64,000 nucleotides of DNA from Rickettsia sp. MEAM1 (Bemisia tabaci). Its GTDB lineage: Bacteria > Pseudomonadota > Alphaproteobacteria > Rickettsiales > Rickettsiaceae. Under the pieces are notes generated by a model. It saw nothing but the letters and a program-made list of their open reading frames with translations. It had not been told where the DNA came from and did no database searches. Shown one piece after another: positions 19,067-27,775 of the stretch. The position numbers and the translations under genes are program-made. The DNA is taken from contig NZ_CP016305.1 in assembly GCF_002285905.1 (NCBI RefSeq), forward strand, positions 310,001-374,000, written 5' to 3'. Position 1 is the stretch's first letter; each line of letters begins with the position of its first letter.

Positions 19067-19136
19067 TTAAGTATTGAGCAATTACAGGGAATGATTTATA
19101 GAATAGCAGTAACAATTTATCCTAGATTTTACCGCT

Positions 19137-19847
19137 ATGCATATTACTCAAGCCCCGAATAGACATCGTTTTCCAGCAAGCATTATTAGCCATACAGTAT
19201 GGTTATATCATCGCTTTAATAATAGTTACCGAGATGTTCAAGAGCAGATGGCTTATCGAGGTATTATATTAAGTCATGAGACTGTAAGGTTTTGGTGTTA
19301 TAAGTTTGTAGTTTATTTTCAAGATGTTATTAGTAAGAGAGAGCGAAAGCCAACTGATAAATGGCATTTGGATGAGATGAATATCAAGATCAAAGGTGAA
19401 GTATTCATATTATGGAGAGCTGTTGACTCTGAGGGACATGAATTAGAAGTATTACTGCAGAAGCGTCGTAACAAGAAATCAGCTATTCGCTTTTTATCAA
19501 GATTATTGGGTAATTATCCATGTCCAAGGGTTATTGTGACTGATAAGCTAAAAAGCTACATTAAACCAGTTAGGTATATGTGTCCTAGGACTAAGCATCG
19601 TACCGATAAAAGACTAAATAATCGGATTGAGAATGCCCATCAGCCAACTAGGAGAAAAGAGAAGATACTGATTAAATTTAAGCATCCTAATTCAGCACAA
19701 TGTACATTATCACTGATGGGAAAAGTCAGAAATATATTTGCTGTAAATGTTGGAAGATATACTAAAACAGCATCTGAGCAAAGAATTGCATTTGCGTCCG
19801 CTAAATCCATTTGGGATGAAGCTACTCAAAGACTTCTTGCTGTCTGA
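19137..19847 (+). CDS. IS6-family DDE transposase (copy A)
   Basis: 236 residues. N-terminal helix-turn-helix region (YRDVQEQMAYRGIILSHETVR, here residues 31-51) and an RNase-H-like catalytic core: Asp79 in KWHLDE, Asp136 in VIVTDKL, Glu165 in LNNRIENAHQPTRR. These enzymes join replicons as cointegrates and can make deletions and inversions next to the element. An upstream ATG opens a 23-codon frame that overlaps this start in another frame. In this copy the nested IS200 separates the gene from the IS6 left end. Confidence 0.93.
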   Translation: MHITQAPNRHRFPASIISHTVWLYHRFNNSYRDVQEQMAYRGIILSHETVRFWCYKFVVYFQDVISKRERKPTDKWHLDEMNIKIKGEVFILWRAVDSEGHELEVLLQKRRNKKSAIRFLSRLLGNYPCPRVIVTDKLKSYIKPVRYMCPRTKHRTDKRLNNRIENAHQPTRRKEKILIKFKHPNSAQCTLSLMGKVRNIFAVNVGRYTKTASEQRIAFASAKSIWDEATQRLLAV

Positions 19848-19899
19848 AATCTAAAAATATAGTACTTTGTGACACTAATTTACTTAACTTGACGGTGCC

Positions 19900-20049
19900 G
19901 AAAAAATAACTAAAGCATATTTTAAAAATATTGATGAATTAATTGCATCTACAAATGATTTATTCAAAAATGATGAGCTTATTTTGATAAAAGGTTCTAG
20001 AGGAATAAAACTTGACAAGATTATTGATTATTACACTAAAGTAAATTAG
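19900..20049 (+). pseudogene. murF: murF, last 49 codons only
   Basis: Directly after the IS6 right end the frame [18 protein letters not shown]...[19 protein letters not shown] runs to a stop. KGSRG-K-D/E is the C-terminal signature of MurF, the ligase that adds D-Ala-D-Ala to the peptidoglycan precursor. Its position just before mraY fits the usual murE-murF-mraY order. About 400 upstream codons are missing at this place. Confidence 0.8.
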
Positions 20050-20111
20050 TATAATCTAATGTGTTACCGTGACTTGACTGGTATTGTTGTATAACCCAAA
20101 AACTGCTTCGA

Positions 20112-20231
20112 TGTCATTCCCGCGGAAGCGGGAATCTAGGATAAAGTGAGATAAATAGAACTTTTAATTTTAAAAATTTACTGTGTTTAGAATTTTTAGT
20201 TACTGGATTCCCGCCTACGCGGGAATGACAT
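20112..20231. repeat. RPE-like palindromic repeat
   Basis: TGTCATTCCCGCGGAAGCGGGA at one end, TCCCGCCTACGCGGGAATGACA at the other, with an AT-rich centre (CTTTTAATTTTAAAAATTT) shared with 4031-4150. It occupies the gap between the murF remnant and mraY. Confidence 0.75.
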
Positions 20232-20307
20232 CAAAATCATAAAATAAAGCCAATCAAGCAACCAAATAACACTTTCAATAAATTTTTATTTTTAATTAAA
20301 CTAAAAT

Positions 20308-21393
20308 ATGTTATACAACCTCTTACTACCTTATATTCATAATTCACATATAGCTAACTTATTTCATTATATAACCTTTCGTAGCGGGCTTGCAGTTCTA
20401 GTTACTCTTAGCCTCAGTTTTCTTATTGGTCCAAGATTAATAAAGTTTTTACAAGCTCTTCAAAAACATGGTCAACCGATACGTTTAGATGGTCCTGAAT
20501 CACATCAAGCAAAAGCCGGCACTCCTACTATGGGCGGTATTATGATTATATTATCCAGCTGTTTTTCTACCTTATTGCTTGCCGATTTAACCAATAAATA
20601 TATTTGGATTACATTATTTGGTTTTATTAGCTTCGGTATTATCGGTTTTCTTGATGATTATGCAAAAGTAACTAAAAATAACCATTATGGCGTAAAGGGA
20701 AAAAGTAAACTCTTACTTCAAGGTATCATTAGCTTAATAGTATGTATTTTACTAGAATATACAATCGATAGCCCTAGTCATATGCTTAACGTGCCATTTT
20801 TTAAAAGTTTAAGTATGGACCTTGGTTATTTATATATATTCTTTGCCATATTCGTTATAGTCGGTGCTTCTAATGCTGTTAACCTCACTGATGGACTGGA
20901 TGGACTCGCAACAGTTCCTATTGCCTTAACTGCCAGTTCTTTTGCTTTAATAAGCTACCTAGTCGGAAATTTAATTTACTCAAATTATCTACAACTAACT
21001 TACCTACCAAATACTGGAGAATTAACGATTTTTTGTGCAAGTATAGTAGGTAGCTGTCTTGGATTTTTATGGTTTAACGCACAACCGGCTGAAGTTTTTA
21101 TGGGTGATACCGGTAGCTTAAGCCTTGGCGGTGTACTTGGAATTATCAGCGTTATTACTAAACATGAAATAGTTTTAGGCATTGTTGGCGGATTATTTGT
21201 TATTGAAACAATATCGGTGATTATGCAGGTATATTACTTTAAAGCTACCAAAGGAAAGCGAATATTTAAAATGGCACCATTGCATCATCATTTTGAAAAA
21301 AGCGGCTGGGCAGAATCAAAAGTCGTAATAAGATTCTGGATTATCTCTCTCATATTTGTCCTTATTGGATTATCGTCTCTTAAATTACGTTAA
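20308..21393 (+). CDS. mraY: Phospho-MurNAc-pentapeptide transferase
   Basis: 361 residues, about ten membrane helices. Transfers phospho-MurNAc-pentapeptide to undecaprenyl phosphate, making lipid I at the inner face of the membrane. Signature segments: [11 protein letters not shown], the catalytic [33 protein letters not shown] and [12 protein letters not shown]. Gene intact. Its usual partner murF is truncated just upstream. Confidence 0.96.
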   Translation: MLYNLLLPYIHNSHIANLFHYITFRSGLAVLVTLSLSFLIGPRLIKFLQALQKHGQPIRLDGPESHQAKAGTPTMGGIMIILSSCFSTLLLADLTNKYIWITLFGFISFGIIGFLDDYAKVTKNNHYGVKGKSKLLLQGIISLIVCILLEYTIDSPSHMLNVPFFKSLSMDLGYLYIFFAIFVIVGASNAVNLTDGLDGLATVPIALTASSFALISYLVGNLIYSNYLQLTYLPNTGELTIFCASIVGSCLGFLWFNAQPAEVFMGDTGSLSLGGVLGIISVITKHEIVLGIVGGLFVIETISVIMQVYYFKATKGKRIFKMAPLHHHFEKSGWAESKVVIRFWIISLIFVLIGLSSLKLR

Positions 21394-21488
21394 TACTTAT
21401 GCCGCTAACGTATTAAAAAACATTAATTTTTATTTGATTTCAAGGTTTGAACTCATTATAATGTCTCATTAAATTATAATGGGTTTAT

Positions 21489-23108
21489 ATGGCAAAGATA
21501 ACTGAGCTTGATCATCACTTAAATCAAGAAAAAGAAGCATTAGATAAAGTACTAAGTAACCTAAATGAGCTGTGCGAACATAATCAAAAGTTACAAGGCT
21601 TTATTGAAATACAGAAAGAAGTTAAAGAACTAAAAAAAGAGCATATTAAATCTCTTTCTTGGTTTAAAAAACTTATAAATACAGTCTCTAATATAAAATA
21701 TGTTTTTGTAAAAAGTGAGGAACAATTAGCTAAAGACGCTATAGAACAAAACAATAAATTATTAAAGCGTATAGACAATACTATATTATCTATAGCAGAT
21801 AAGTCCGGTCCTTTAAAACAAGAGTTACAAAAGGAACTTAGAAAAAATTTTGATGATTTAGCAAAAAAAGACTTATCTAAAGATCAACGTGAAAGGCTTA
21901 GCAATTTATTCAATAATGAATATGCAGCTAACCCACAAAAATTTGCTCAATTACCTATGTCTAAACCTCTGCATTTCCCTAATGCAGAAGAATTAGAAAA
22001 TCAGCATAACGATTTAAAAGTCATCCAACAAAATGTCCTAAATTTATTGACTGAAAATTCTAATATTGAAGAGCTCAAAAAAATACAAAAACAAGTTGCT
22101 GAAATTAGAGAGGAAGTACCTTACACATTTTTTGAAAAATTAAATAATAGCTGGCAAAAAATCAAAAACATTTTTGTTAATAATAGTGAGCAAGTTTTAG
22201 CTAAAAATAAAGAAAACAATACTAAAACTATTATAAAGATAGAAGAAAAATTACATAAAGCTAATAATAAGTTTTTTGAACTAGTTAGTAATAAAAAGCA
22301 AGATATTGAAAATATAATTTCAAAATTACCAGATAGTAAAAGATTAGAGGATATAAGAGAAAATCTTCAAAAGCATATAAACGTAAAAGATACGAATAAT
22401 ATAACTGAACAAGCGAGTGCTGCTCAATTGCAATCTGCTGAAACTAAACCAACTGCTGTTGTATTGCCTAACAATGCTATATCTACAACACCTCCTGTAA
22501 CTGAAGAAAAAACTTTTACACCACTGCCTCCACCACCTATGCCTACAGATAATATTCCTACGCCACCCCCTGTGTCAAAAGCAGAAGCTACTGAGCATAA
22601 AAATATAGAAACTGCTGCATCTAATGTACCACCACCGCCTCCACCACCTATGCCTACAGGTAATGTTCCGCCACCGCCTCCTGAGCCTAAAAGTAATATT
22701 CCTACACCACCACCTCCGCCTGTTGGTAATAATATCGCTACATCAACACCTCAAAAGACTAAAGAAACTAACCAACCTCGCCCAGCAGTAGATACTACAA
22801 ATTTAATGAAACAAATACAGGGAGGATTTAACCTTAAAAAAGTTGAATATGACGCAGATGGTAAACCTATACCTAAGCTTAACAAAACCATACCTGAAAA
22901 TAAAGATGGTAATAAAGAAATATTTGATCTTATGAAAGCTACTCTAGATAAAATAAAATCAGCAACAGCATATAGCGATAGCGAAAGAAGTAATAGTGAT
23001 AGCGGAACTGATTCAGGATGGGCTAGCGATGTTAGTACTAGAAGTAAAAAAGTTTTAACTAGAAGAGAACGAAACGCTAAACAATCTCAACAAAGGAGTC
23101 AATCATAA
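21489..23108 (+). CDS. rickA: RickA, Arp2/3-complex activator for actin-based motility
   Basis: 539 residues. Surface-associated nucleation-promoting factor that recruits host Arp2/3. Order: a long N-terminal helical/coiled-coil region (1-300) with two related modules (HIKSLSWFKKLINTVSNIKYVFV and EVPYTFFEKLNN...IKNIFV); a proline-rich region (about 340-415) with repeated PPPPP tracts; a WH2-like actin-binding segment (DTTNLMKQIQGGFNLKKVEY, about 433-452); and an acidic tail with a Trp (DSGTDSGWASD). One WH2 motif is seen. The last three codons and the stop come from an IS256-type terminus. Confidence 0.93.
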   Translation: MAKITELDHHLNQEKEALDKVLSNLNELCEHNQKLQGFIEIQKEVKELKKEHIKSLSWFKKLINTVSNIKYVFVKSEEQLAKDAIEQNNKLLKRIDNTILSIADKSGPLKQELQKELRKNFDDLAKKDLSKDQRERLSNLFNNEYAANPQKFAQLPMSKPLHFPNAEELENQHNDLKVIQQNVLNLLTENSNIEELKKIQKQVAEIREEVPYTFFEKLNNSWQKIKNIFVNNSEQVLAKNKENNTKTIIKIEEKLHKANNKFFELVSNKKQDIENIISKLPDSKRLEDIRENLQKHINVKDTNNITEQASAAQLQSAETKPTAVVLPNNAISTTPPVTEEKTFTPLPPPPMPTDNIPTPPPVSKAEATEHKNIETAASNVPPPPPPPMPTGNVPPPPPEPKSNIPTPPPPPVGNNIATSTPQKTKETNQPRPAVDTTNLMKQIQGGFNLKKVEYDADGKPIPKLNKTIPENKDGNKEIFDLMKATLDKIKSATAYSDSERSNSDSGTDSGWASDVSTRSKKVLTRRERNAKQSQQRSQS

Positions 23109-23130
23109 TTTTTGTGTAAATTGTTAAAAA
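23096..23130 (+). mobile_element. Solo terminus of the 57.5-kb type IS256-family element
   Basis: The 35 bases from GAGTCAATCATAATTTTTGT onward are identical to the 3' end of the element at 57528-58902 and occur here without the rest of the element. They overlap the end of rickA and supply its final codons and stop. Confidence 0.7.
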
Positions 23131-23151
23131 ACAGATTTATCTAGATAATCC

Positions 23152-23192
23152 AACTAAAGAATAAGTTTCTAGCTTATTCTTTAGTTTTTTTT
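23152..23192 (+). terminator. rickA terminator
   Basis: Perfect 14-bp stem AACTAAAGAATAAG / CTTATTCTTTAGTT with a 7-base loop, then a run of eight T. Confidence 0.88.
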
Positions 23193-23196
23193 GTAT

Positions 23197-23370
23197 TTAA
23201 AATAAATCAGAATGAGTCCCTGTCCAGTATAAAATAACTACGTCTTCTTTTATTTCATAAACTAACAACCAATCTGGTTCTATATGACACTCCCATTTTA
23301 AGTAGTAATCACCAGTAAGTTTATGAGGTTTAAATTTTGATGGCAAAGGAATATTATTTACAAGCATAGA
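23197..23370 (-). pseudogene. YafQ/RelE-family mRNA interferase toxin, 5' part lost
   Basis: 57 C-terminal residues remain: LPSKFKPHKLTGDY, ECHIEPDWLLVYEI, then YWTGTHSDLF, the typical end of YafQ toxins (HL-G-W, ECHI-PDWLL-Y, TGTHSDLF). The 5' part is replaced by IS6 copy B at 23371. No antitoxin gene is nearby, so the locus is dead here. Confidence 0.8.
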
Positions 23371-23690
23371 GGCACCGTCAAGTTAAGGGAGGTATAAATT
23401 AAGTATTGAGCAATTACAGGGAATGATTTATAGAATAGCAGTAACAATTTATCCTAGATTTTACCGCTATGCATATTACTCAAGCCCCGAATAGACATCG
23501 TTTTCCAGCAAGCATTATTAGCCATACAGTATGGTTATATCATCGCTTTAATAATAGTTACCGAGATGTTCAAGAGCAGATGGCTTATCGAGGTATTATA
23601 TTAAGTCATGAGACTGTAAGGTTTTGGTGTTATAAGTTTGTAGTTTATTTTCAAGATGTTATTAGTAAGAGAGAGCGAAAGCCAACTGAT
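23371..23690 (+). mobile_element. IS6-family fragment B (left 320 bp)
   Basis: Left terminus and the first ~75 transposase codons (the reading at 23469-23768 is this stump running on into copy D). It is cut at GCCAACTGAT by copy D. The matching right half is not in the window. Confidence 0.9.
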
Positions 23691-24551
23691 GGCACCGTCA
23701 AGTTAAGTAAATTAGTGTCACAAAGTACTATATTTTTAGATTTCAGACAGCAAGAAGTCTTTGAGTAGCTTCATCCCAAATGGATTTAGCGGACGCAAAT
23801 GCAATTCTTTGCTCAGATGCTGTTTTAGTATATCTTCCAACATTTACAGCAAATATATTTCTGACTTTTCCCATCAGTGATAATGTACATTGTGCTGAAT
23901 TAGGATGCTTAAATTTAATCAGTATCTTCTCTTTTCTCCTAGTTGGCTGATGGGCATTCTCAATCCGATTATTTAGTCTTTTATCGGTACGATGCTTAGT
24001 CCTAGGACACATATACCTAACTGGTTTAATGTAGCTTTTTAGCTTATCAGTCACAATAACCCTTGGACATGGATAATTACCCAATAATCTTGATAAAAAG
24101 CGAATAGCTGATTTCTTGTTACGACGCTTCTGCAGTAATACTTCTAATTCATGTCCCTCAGAGTCAACAGCTCTCCATAATATGAATACTTCACCTTTGA
24201 TCTTGATATTCATCTCATCCAAATGCCATTTATCAGTTGGCTTTCGCTCTCTCTTACTAATAACATCTTGAAAATAAACTACAAACTTATAACACCAAAA
24301 CCTTACAGTCTCATGACTTAATATAATACCTCGATAAGCCATCTGCTCTTGAACATCTCGGTAACTATTATTAAAGCGATGATATAACCATACTGTATGG
24401 CTAATAATGCTTGCTGGAAAACGATGTCTATTCGGGGCTTGAGTAATATGCATAGCGGTAAAATCTAGGATAAATTGTTACTGCTATTCTATAAATCATT
24501 CCCTGTAATTGCTCAATACTTAATTTATACCTCCCTTAACTTGACGGTGCC
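23691..24551 (-). mobile_element. IS6-family element, copy D
   Basis: Complete 861 bp between inverted GGCACCGTCAAGTTAAG termini. Flanks CAACTGAT (inside fragment B) and ATAAAGAA do not match, so one side has been exchanged since insertion. Confidence 0.93.
23743..24453 (-). CDS. IS6-family transposase (copy D)
   Basis: Intact 236 residues with Asp79, Asp136 and Glu165; same protein as copy A. Confidence 0.92.
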   Translation of the reverse strand: MHITQAPNRHRFPASIISHTVWLYHRFNNSYRDVQEQMAYRGIILSHETVRFWCYKFVVYFQDVISKRERKPTDKWHLDEMNIKIKGEVFILWRAVDSEGHELEVLLQKRRNKKSAIRFLSRLLGNYPCPRVIVTDKLKSYIKPVRYMCPRTKHRTDKRLNNRIENAHQPTRRKEKILIKFKHPNSAQCTLSLMGKVRNIFAVNVGRYTKTASEQRIAFASAKSIWDEATQRLLAV

Positions 24552-24573
24552 ATAAAGAATAATATATAGATGA

Positions 24574-25930
24574 GGGTCTGTCAGATTTTTTGTGTAAGTA
24601 CGATTTCTCCATTTGCCCAATTTTGTAAATTAGTATCACAAAGTATAGCAAATTGATTTAAAGCCATCGCCCAATTCTTAATAGGCATTGTCCATTTTTT
24701 AGAGGCATTTGTCAACGCCAAAAAGATTATTTTCTGAATCGATTTGTCATCTGGAAATACTCCTTTATTTTTAATAATTTTACGAATTTGACGGTTAGTG
24801 GATTCAATAGCATTAGTAGTGTAAATCGCCTTCCTAATGTCTTCCGGAAAGCTAAAAAATGGAGCTATGCCAGACCAATTTCGTTGCCATATGTCAAAAA
24901 TAACTGGATATTTTTCATCCCATTTTTTGGCAAAGTTTTGTAATTCTCTTAATCCCTCTGCTTCATTTATTGCAGAATAAACTGCTTTTAAATCAGCTGT
25001 TACCGCTTTTAGATCTTTGTATGATACGTATTTTACAGAATTTCTTACCATATGAACAATACACAACTGCACTATCGTCTTTGGAAAAATGCTATTTATC
25101 GCCTCTGGAAAACCCTTAAGACCATCAACACATGCAACATATATTTGTGCAACTCCTCGATTCTTCAGTTCTGTTACTACCTGCATCCAAAATTTACACC
25201 CTTCATTCTTGCCTATCCAAATTCCTAATAGCTCTTTCTTGCCCTCCATATTCACTCCAATAGCTAGATAAACCGCTTTATTTATTATTACATGATTATC
25301 TCTTGCCTTAACATGAATACAATCTAAGTACATTATAGGATATACATTATCAAGTGCTCTATTCTGCCAAGCAGTTACTTCCTCTAAAATACCATCAGTT
25401 ACCTTTGATATTAACTCAGATGATACCTTGGTGGCATATAGTTCTTCTAAGTGCCCTTGTATTTCCCTAATGGTCATTCCCCGAGCATATAAGGATATTA
25501 CTTTATCATCAAATCCTTCAAATTTACGCACTCCTTTTGGAATTAGTTGAGGTTCAAATTCTCCATCCCGATCCCTTGGCACTTCTACTGTCAATTTACG
25601 ACCTTCTGGATCTATTAGAGTCTTTTCATAATTACCATTACGTCTGTTATCTGAGTATTTCTCATTTTTAGAATGTTTCTCATAACCTATATGAGATTCC
25701 ATTTCTTTCTCTAAAATCTTATTTACTATCTGCTTTTTAATTCCCTGAAATATCCCTTCTTTACCAAATATTTCAGATGGATCACTTTGTGATAGTATTT
25801 CTGATACTAATTTTTCTATAGCTGGATTTGATACTTTGTTATTGTTCTTCATATTAGCTCCATGTAAGTTGTTTATGTTATTTTTATTCTTAACTATTTT
25901 TACAACTTACACAAACTTCCTGACACCCTC
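24574..25930 (-). mobile_element. IS256-family element, copy 1
   Basis: 1357 bp. Ends (read inward) GAGGGTGTCAGGAAGTTTGT and GGGTCTGTCAGATTTTTTGT are imperfect inverted repeats. Perfect 8-bp target duplication ATAGATGA at 24566-24573 and 25931-25938, so this is a clean, unrecombined insertion. Confidence 0.93.
24581..25852 (-). CDS. IS256-family (MULE-like) transposase, copy 1
   Basis: 423 residues. Catalytic Asp177 (IMYLDCIHVKARD), Asp243 (YVACVDGLKGF) and Glu350 (TTNAIESTNRQ) with the C/D-X2-H block CIVHMVRNS between them, as in IS256. N-terminal half contains DRDGEFEPQLIPKG and the LYARGMTIREIQGHL helix-turn-helix-like region. The gene nearly fills the element and looks intact. Confidence 0.93.
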   Translation of the reverse strand: MKNNNKVSNPAIEKLVSEILSQSDPSEIFGKEGIFQGIKKQIVNKILEKEMESHIGYEKHSKNEKYSDNRRNGNYEKTLIDPEGRKLTVEVPRDRDGEFEPQLIPKGVRKFEGFDDKVISLYARGMTIREIQGHLEELYATKVSSELISKVTDGILEEVTAWQNRALDNVYPIMYLDCIHVKARDNHVIINKAVYLAIGVNMEGKKELLGIWIGKNEGCKFWMQVVTELKNRGVAQIYVACVDGLKGFPEAINSIFPKTIVQLCIVHMVRNSVKYVSYKDLKAVTADLKAVYSAINEAEGLRELQNFAKKWDEKYPVIFDIWQRNWSGIAPFFSFPEDIRKAIYTTNAIESTNRQIRKIIKNKGVFPDDKSIQKIIFLALTNASKKWTMPIKNWAMALNQFAILCDTNLQNWANGEIVLTQKI

Positions 25931-25983
25931 ATAGATGAAGATACTTCTTCTTAATTTAGGCACACAATAAAGTTAATTTTACT

Positions 25984-27078
25984 CTAATTTTCTAAATTAA
26001 TATAATACCTTGTAGCTTTAAGTTCGCCGGTTTTAATAAATGCCTGCATTTCTACCAATTCTTGTAGATCTCTTGTAGCAGTGGCTTTAGAGGTTTTAGT
26101 GATGTTTAGATAATTTTTAGCACTCAAACCACCTTTAAAGCCCTCTCCCCCCTCTTCAAAAATTCTTTTAACGACTTTTTCTTGTCTTGTATTTAAGGTA
26201 TCTTTAAACTTATCATAAAATTTTGTTTTATTTATTAAAAACTCAATATTACGCAAAGTATAATCTTGAGCTTTAATTATCGTTTTAACAAAGTATAATA
26301 TCCAGTCAGTAATTTCTAAACTTTTATTGTTATTTTCTAAAGCATTATAATATAACTTTTTTTCCTGATTTATTACGTGAGACAAAGCTATTAATATTGG
26401 TTTTCCTATATTTTGACATAGCATTTTTATAGTGATAACTCTACCTATTCTTCCGTTACCATCTTCAAACGGATGTATAGACTCAAAATAAAGATGGGCA
26501 ATAGCAGCTTTAGTAAGTGGAGTAATAGAATCCGTAATATTATTATACCATTCTATAAATCTATCCATTTCTTTTGGTACAATATCAGATGGCGGTGCCT
26601 CAAAATGAATAGTAGGCTCATGATATTTGCCTGAAACTACCTGCATTGGCTCTAGGTGGATGCGATATTTTCCTATAGCATCTAAATCTTTTATACCATT
26701 CATTAACATTTCATGCCAACGAAACAAACAATCATGGCTTAAAGGCTGATCATATGAATAATACATGTCGGCAAGCAATTCTGAGATACCATTTTCCGCA
26801 GGCGAAGCTTTTCTATTATCCTTTGCTATATTAAAATAACGCTTTATAGAGGATTGCAAGCTGTCTCTATTTAAATATTCCCCTTCAATTTCAGAACTAT
26901 TTAATGCTTCATCACTTGCAAGCATCACAACTAAATTATCTTTATCAGATTTCGAAAGATGTTTAGTTGCCCCTAAAAGAACACCACTATTATTGATAAA
27001 ACGTTTTTCCAAATCAGAAATATTTTTCTGATCATATTTAAAATTAGGCCAATCTTTATGCTGCCAATTCCATATCAT
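25984..27078 (-). CDS. Fic-domain protein (class II AMP-transferase) with C-terminal winged helix
   Basis: 364 residues. The core motif HPFEDGNGRIGR (202-213) has every residue required to transfer AMP (or another nucleotide part) onto a target hydroxyl. The inhibitory helix motif S-X3-E-G is in SSEIEG (61-66), upstream of the Fic core, which defines class II. The C-terminal ~70 residues (TRQEKVVKRIF, LNITKTSKATATRDLQELV) look like a winged-helix DNA-binding domain. The target is unknown; self-regulation or an effector role are both possible. It stands alone with an inverted repeat over its promoter. Confidence 0.9.
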   Translation of the reverse strand: MIWNWQHKDWPNFKYDQKNISDLEKRFINNSGVLLGATKHLSKSDKDNLVVMLASDEALNSSEIEGEYLNRDSLQSSIKRYFNIAKDNRKASPAENGISELLADMYYSYDQPLSHDCLFRWHEMLMNGIKDLDAIGKYRIHLEPMQVVSGKYHEPTIHFEAPPSDIVPKEMDRFIEWYNNITDSITPLTKAAIAHLYFESIHPFEDGNGRIGRVITIKMLCQNIGKPILIALSHVINQEKKLYYNALENNNKSLEITDWILYFVKTIIKAQDYTLRNIEFLINKTKFYDKFKDTLNTRQEKVVKRIFEEGGEGFKGGLSAKNYLNITKTSKATATRDLQELVEMQAFIKTGELKATRYYINLEN

Positions 27079-27091
27079 GAGCTATAAATGT

Positions 27092-27136
27092 TTATTTTAT
27101 AACTCATATTATAGCATATTTTGAGTTATAAAATAA
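27092..27136 (-). promoter_or_regulatory. fic promoter inside a 15-bp inverted repeat
   Basis: Perfect arms TTATTTTATAACTCA (27092-27106) and TGAGTTATAAAATAA (27122-27136) with a 15-bp spacer. The minus-strand TATAAT (27113-27108) lies in the spacer, 30 bp upstream of the ATG. The layout fits an autorepressor site, plausibly for the winged-helix end of Fic itself. Confidence 0.55.
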
Positions 27137-27226
27137 GTTTTTTTTACTCACACAAAAAATTTTTCATTTAATACTTTACTCAACTTATAATTATTATTAT
27201 AATGCGTTTTTTAAATTTAAGCGGTT

Positions 27227-27775
27227 ATGATATTAAAGCTATATTGCTGTCTCATATTTATTATAATTGTTTTTGATATTAATACGGCACATGCTTCCGC
27301 ATGGCTGTTAGAACAAGGCAGATATAGATACATTATAGGGGGAAATAAAACTAATAGAATCTCAAAAAATGAAAAAAAGCAAAGAGAGGAAACTGTTTTA
27401 CATGTAAATAATAGAATAATATATCTTAGGCAATATCTTGAAGAAGTAAAAAATCAACCTAATCTTCAAGCAAAAATTCTACGGCAAATAAAAAAATTAG
27501 AGCAGAAAATACTGGAATTATTATCCTATCAAGATGTGCAATTAGCAAATATCTGTATAGAGTACAGCATAACCGATAATCAGAATATAGGTATGAGCTT
27601 CCTATATAAAAAAGATAAATTTATAAATAAAAAAAATACAAGCCTAGAGGCTGCTATTTATTATAAGTTTAAATTATTTGGTGATCATGATTTTGTTATT
27701 TCAGCTCAACCTAAAATCCTGATGGTTAGTAATAAAAAGCAGAAAGAGAGTTTTTTAGGAGAAATATCTTTATTA
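27227..27775 (+). pseudogene. Secreted protein of unknown function, 3' end cut by IS6
   Basis: About 183 residues remain. A signal peptide (LYCCLIFIIIVFDINTAHAS) is followed by WLLEQGRYRYIIGG, a charged helical stretch (about 50-100) and strand-like segments (IGMSFLYKKDK, EAAIYYKFKLFG, FVISAQPKILM) that suggest an outer-membrane beta-barrel. The frame runs into IS6 copy E and picks up 25 element-encoded residues. Family not recognised. Confidence 0.6.

Larger units (their letters stand above)
18478..19899 (+). mobile_element. IS6-family element, copy A (interrupted by IS200)
   Basis: 861 bp of IS6 plus a 561-bp insert. Terminal inverted repeats begin GGCACCGTCAAGTTAAG at both ends. Flanks are CTATTAGA (left) and GAAAAAAT (right): no target duplication. 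The left flank is tsaE and the right flank is murF, so this copy marks a recombination or assembly junction rather than a simple insertion. Confidence 0.9.
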
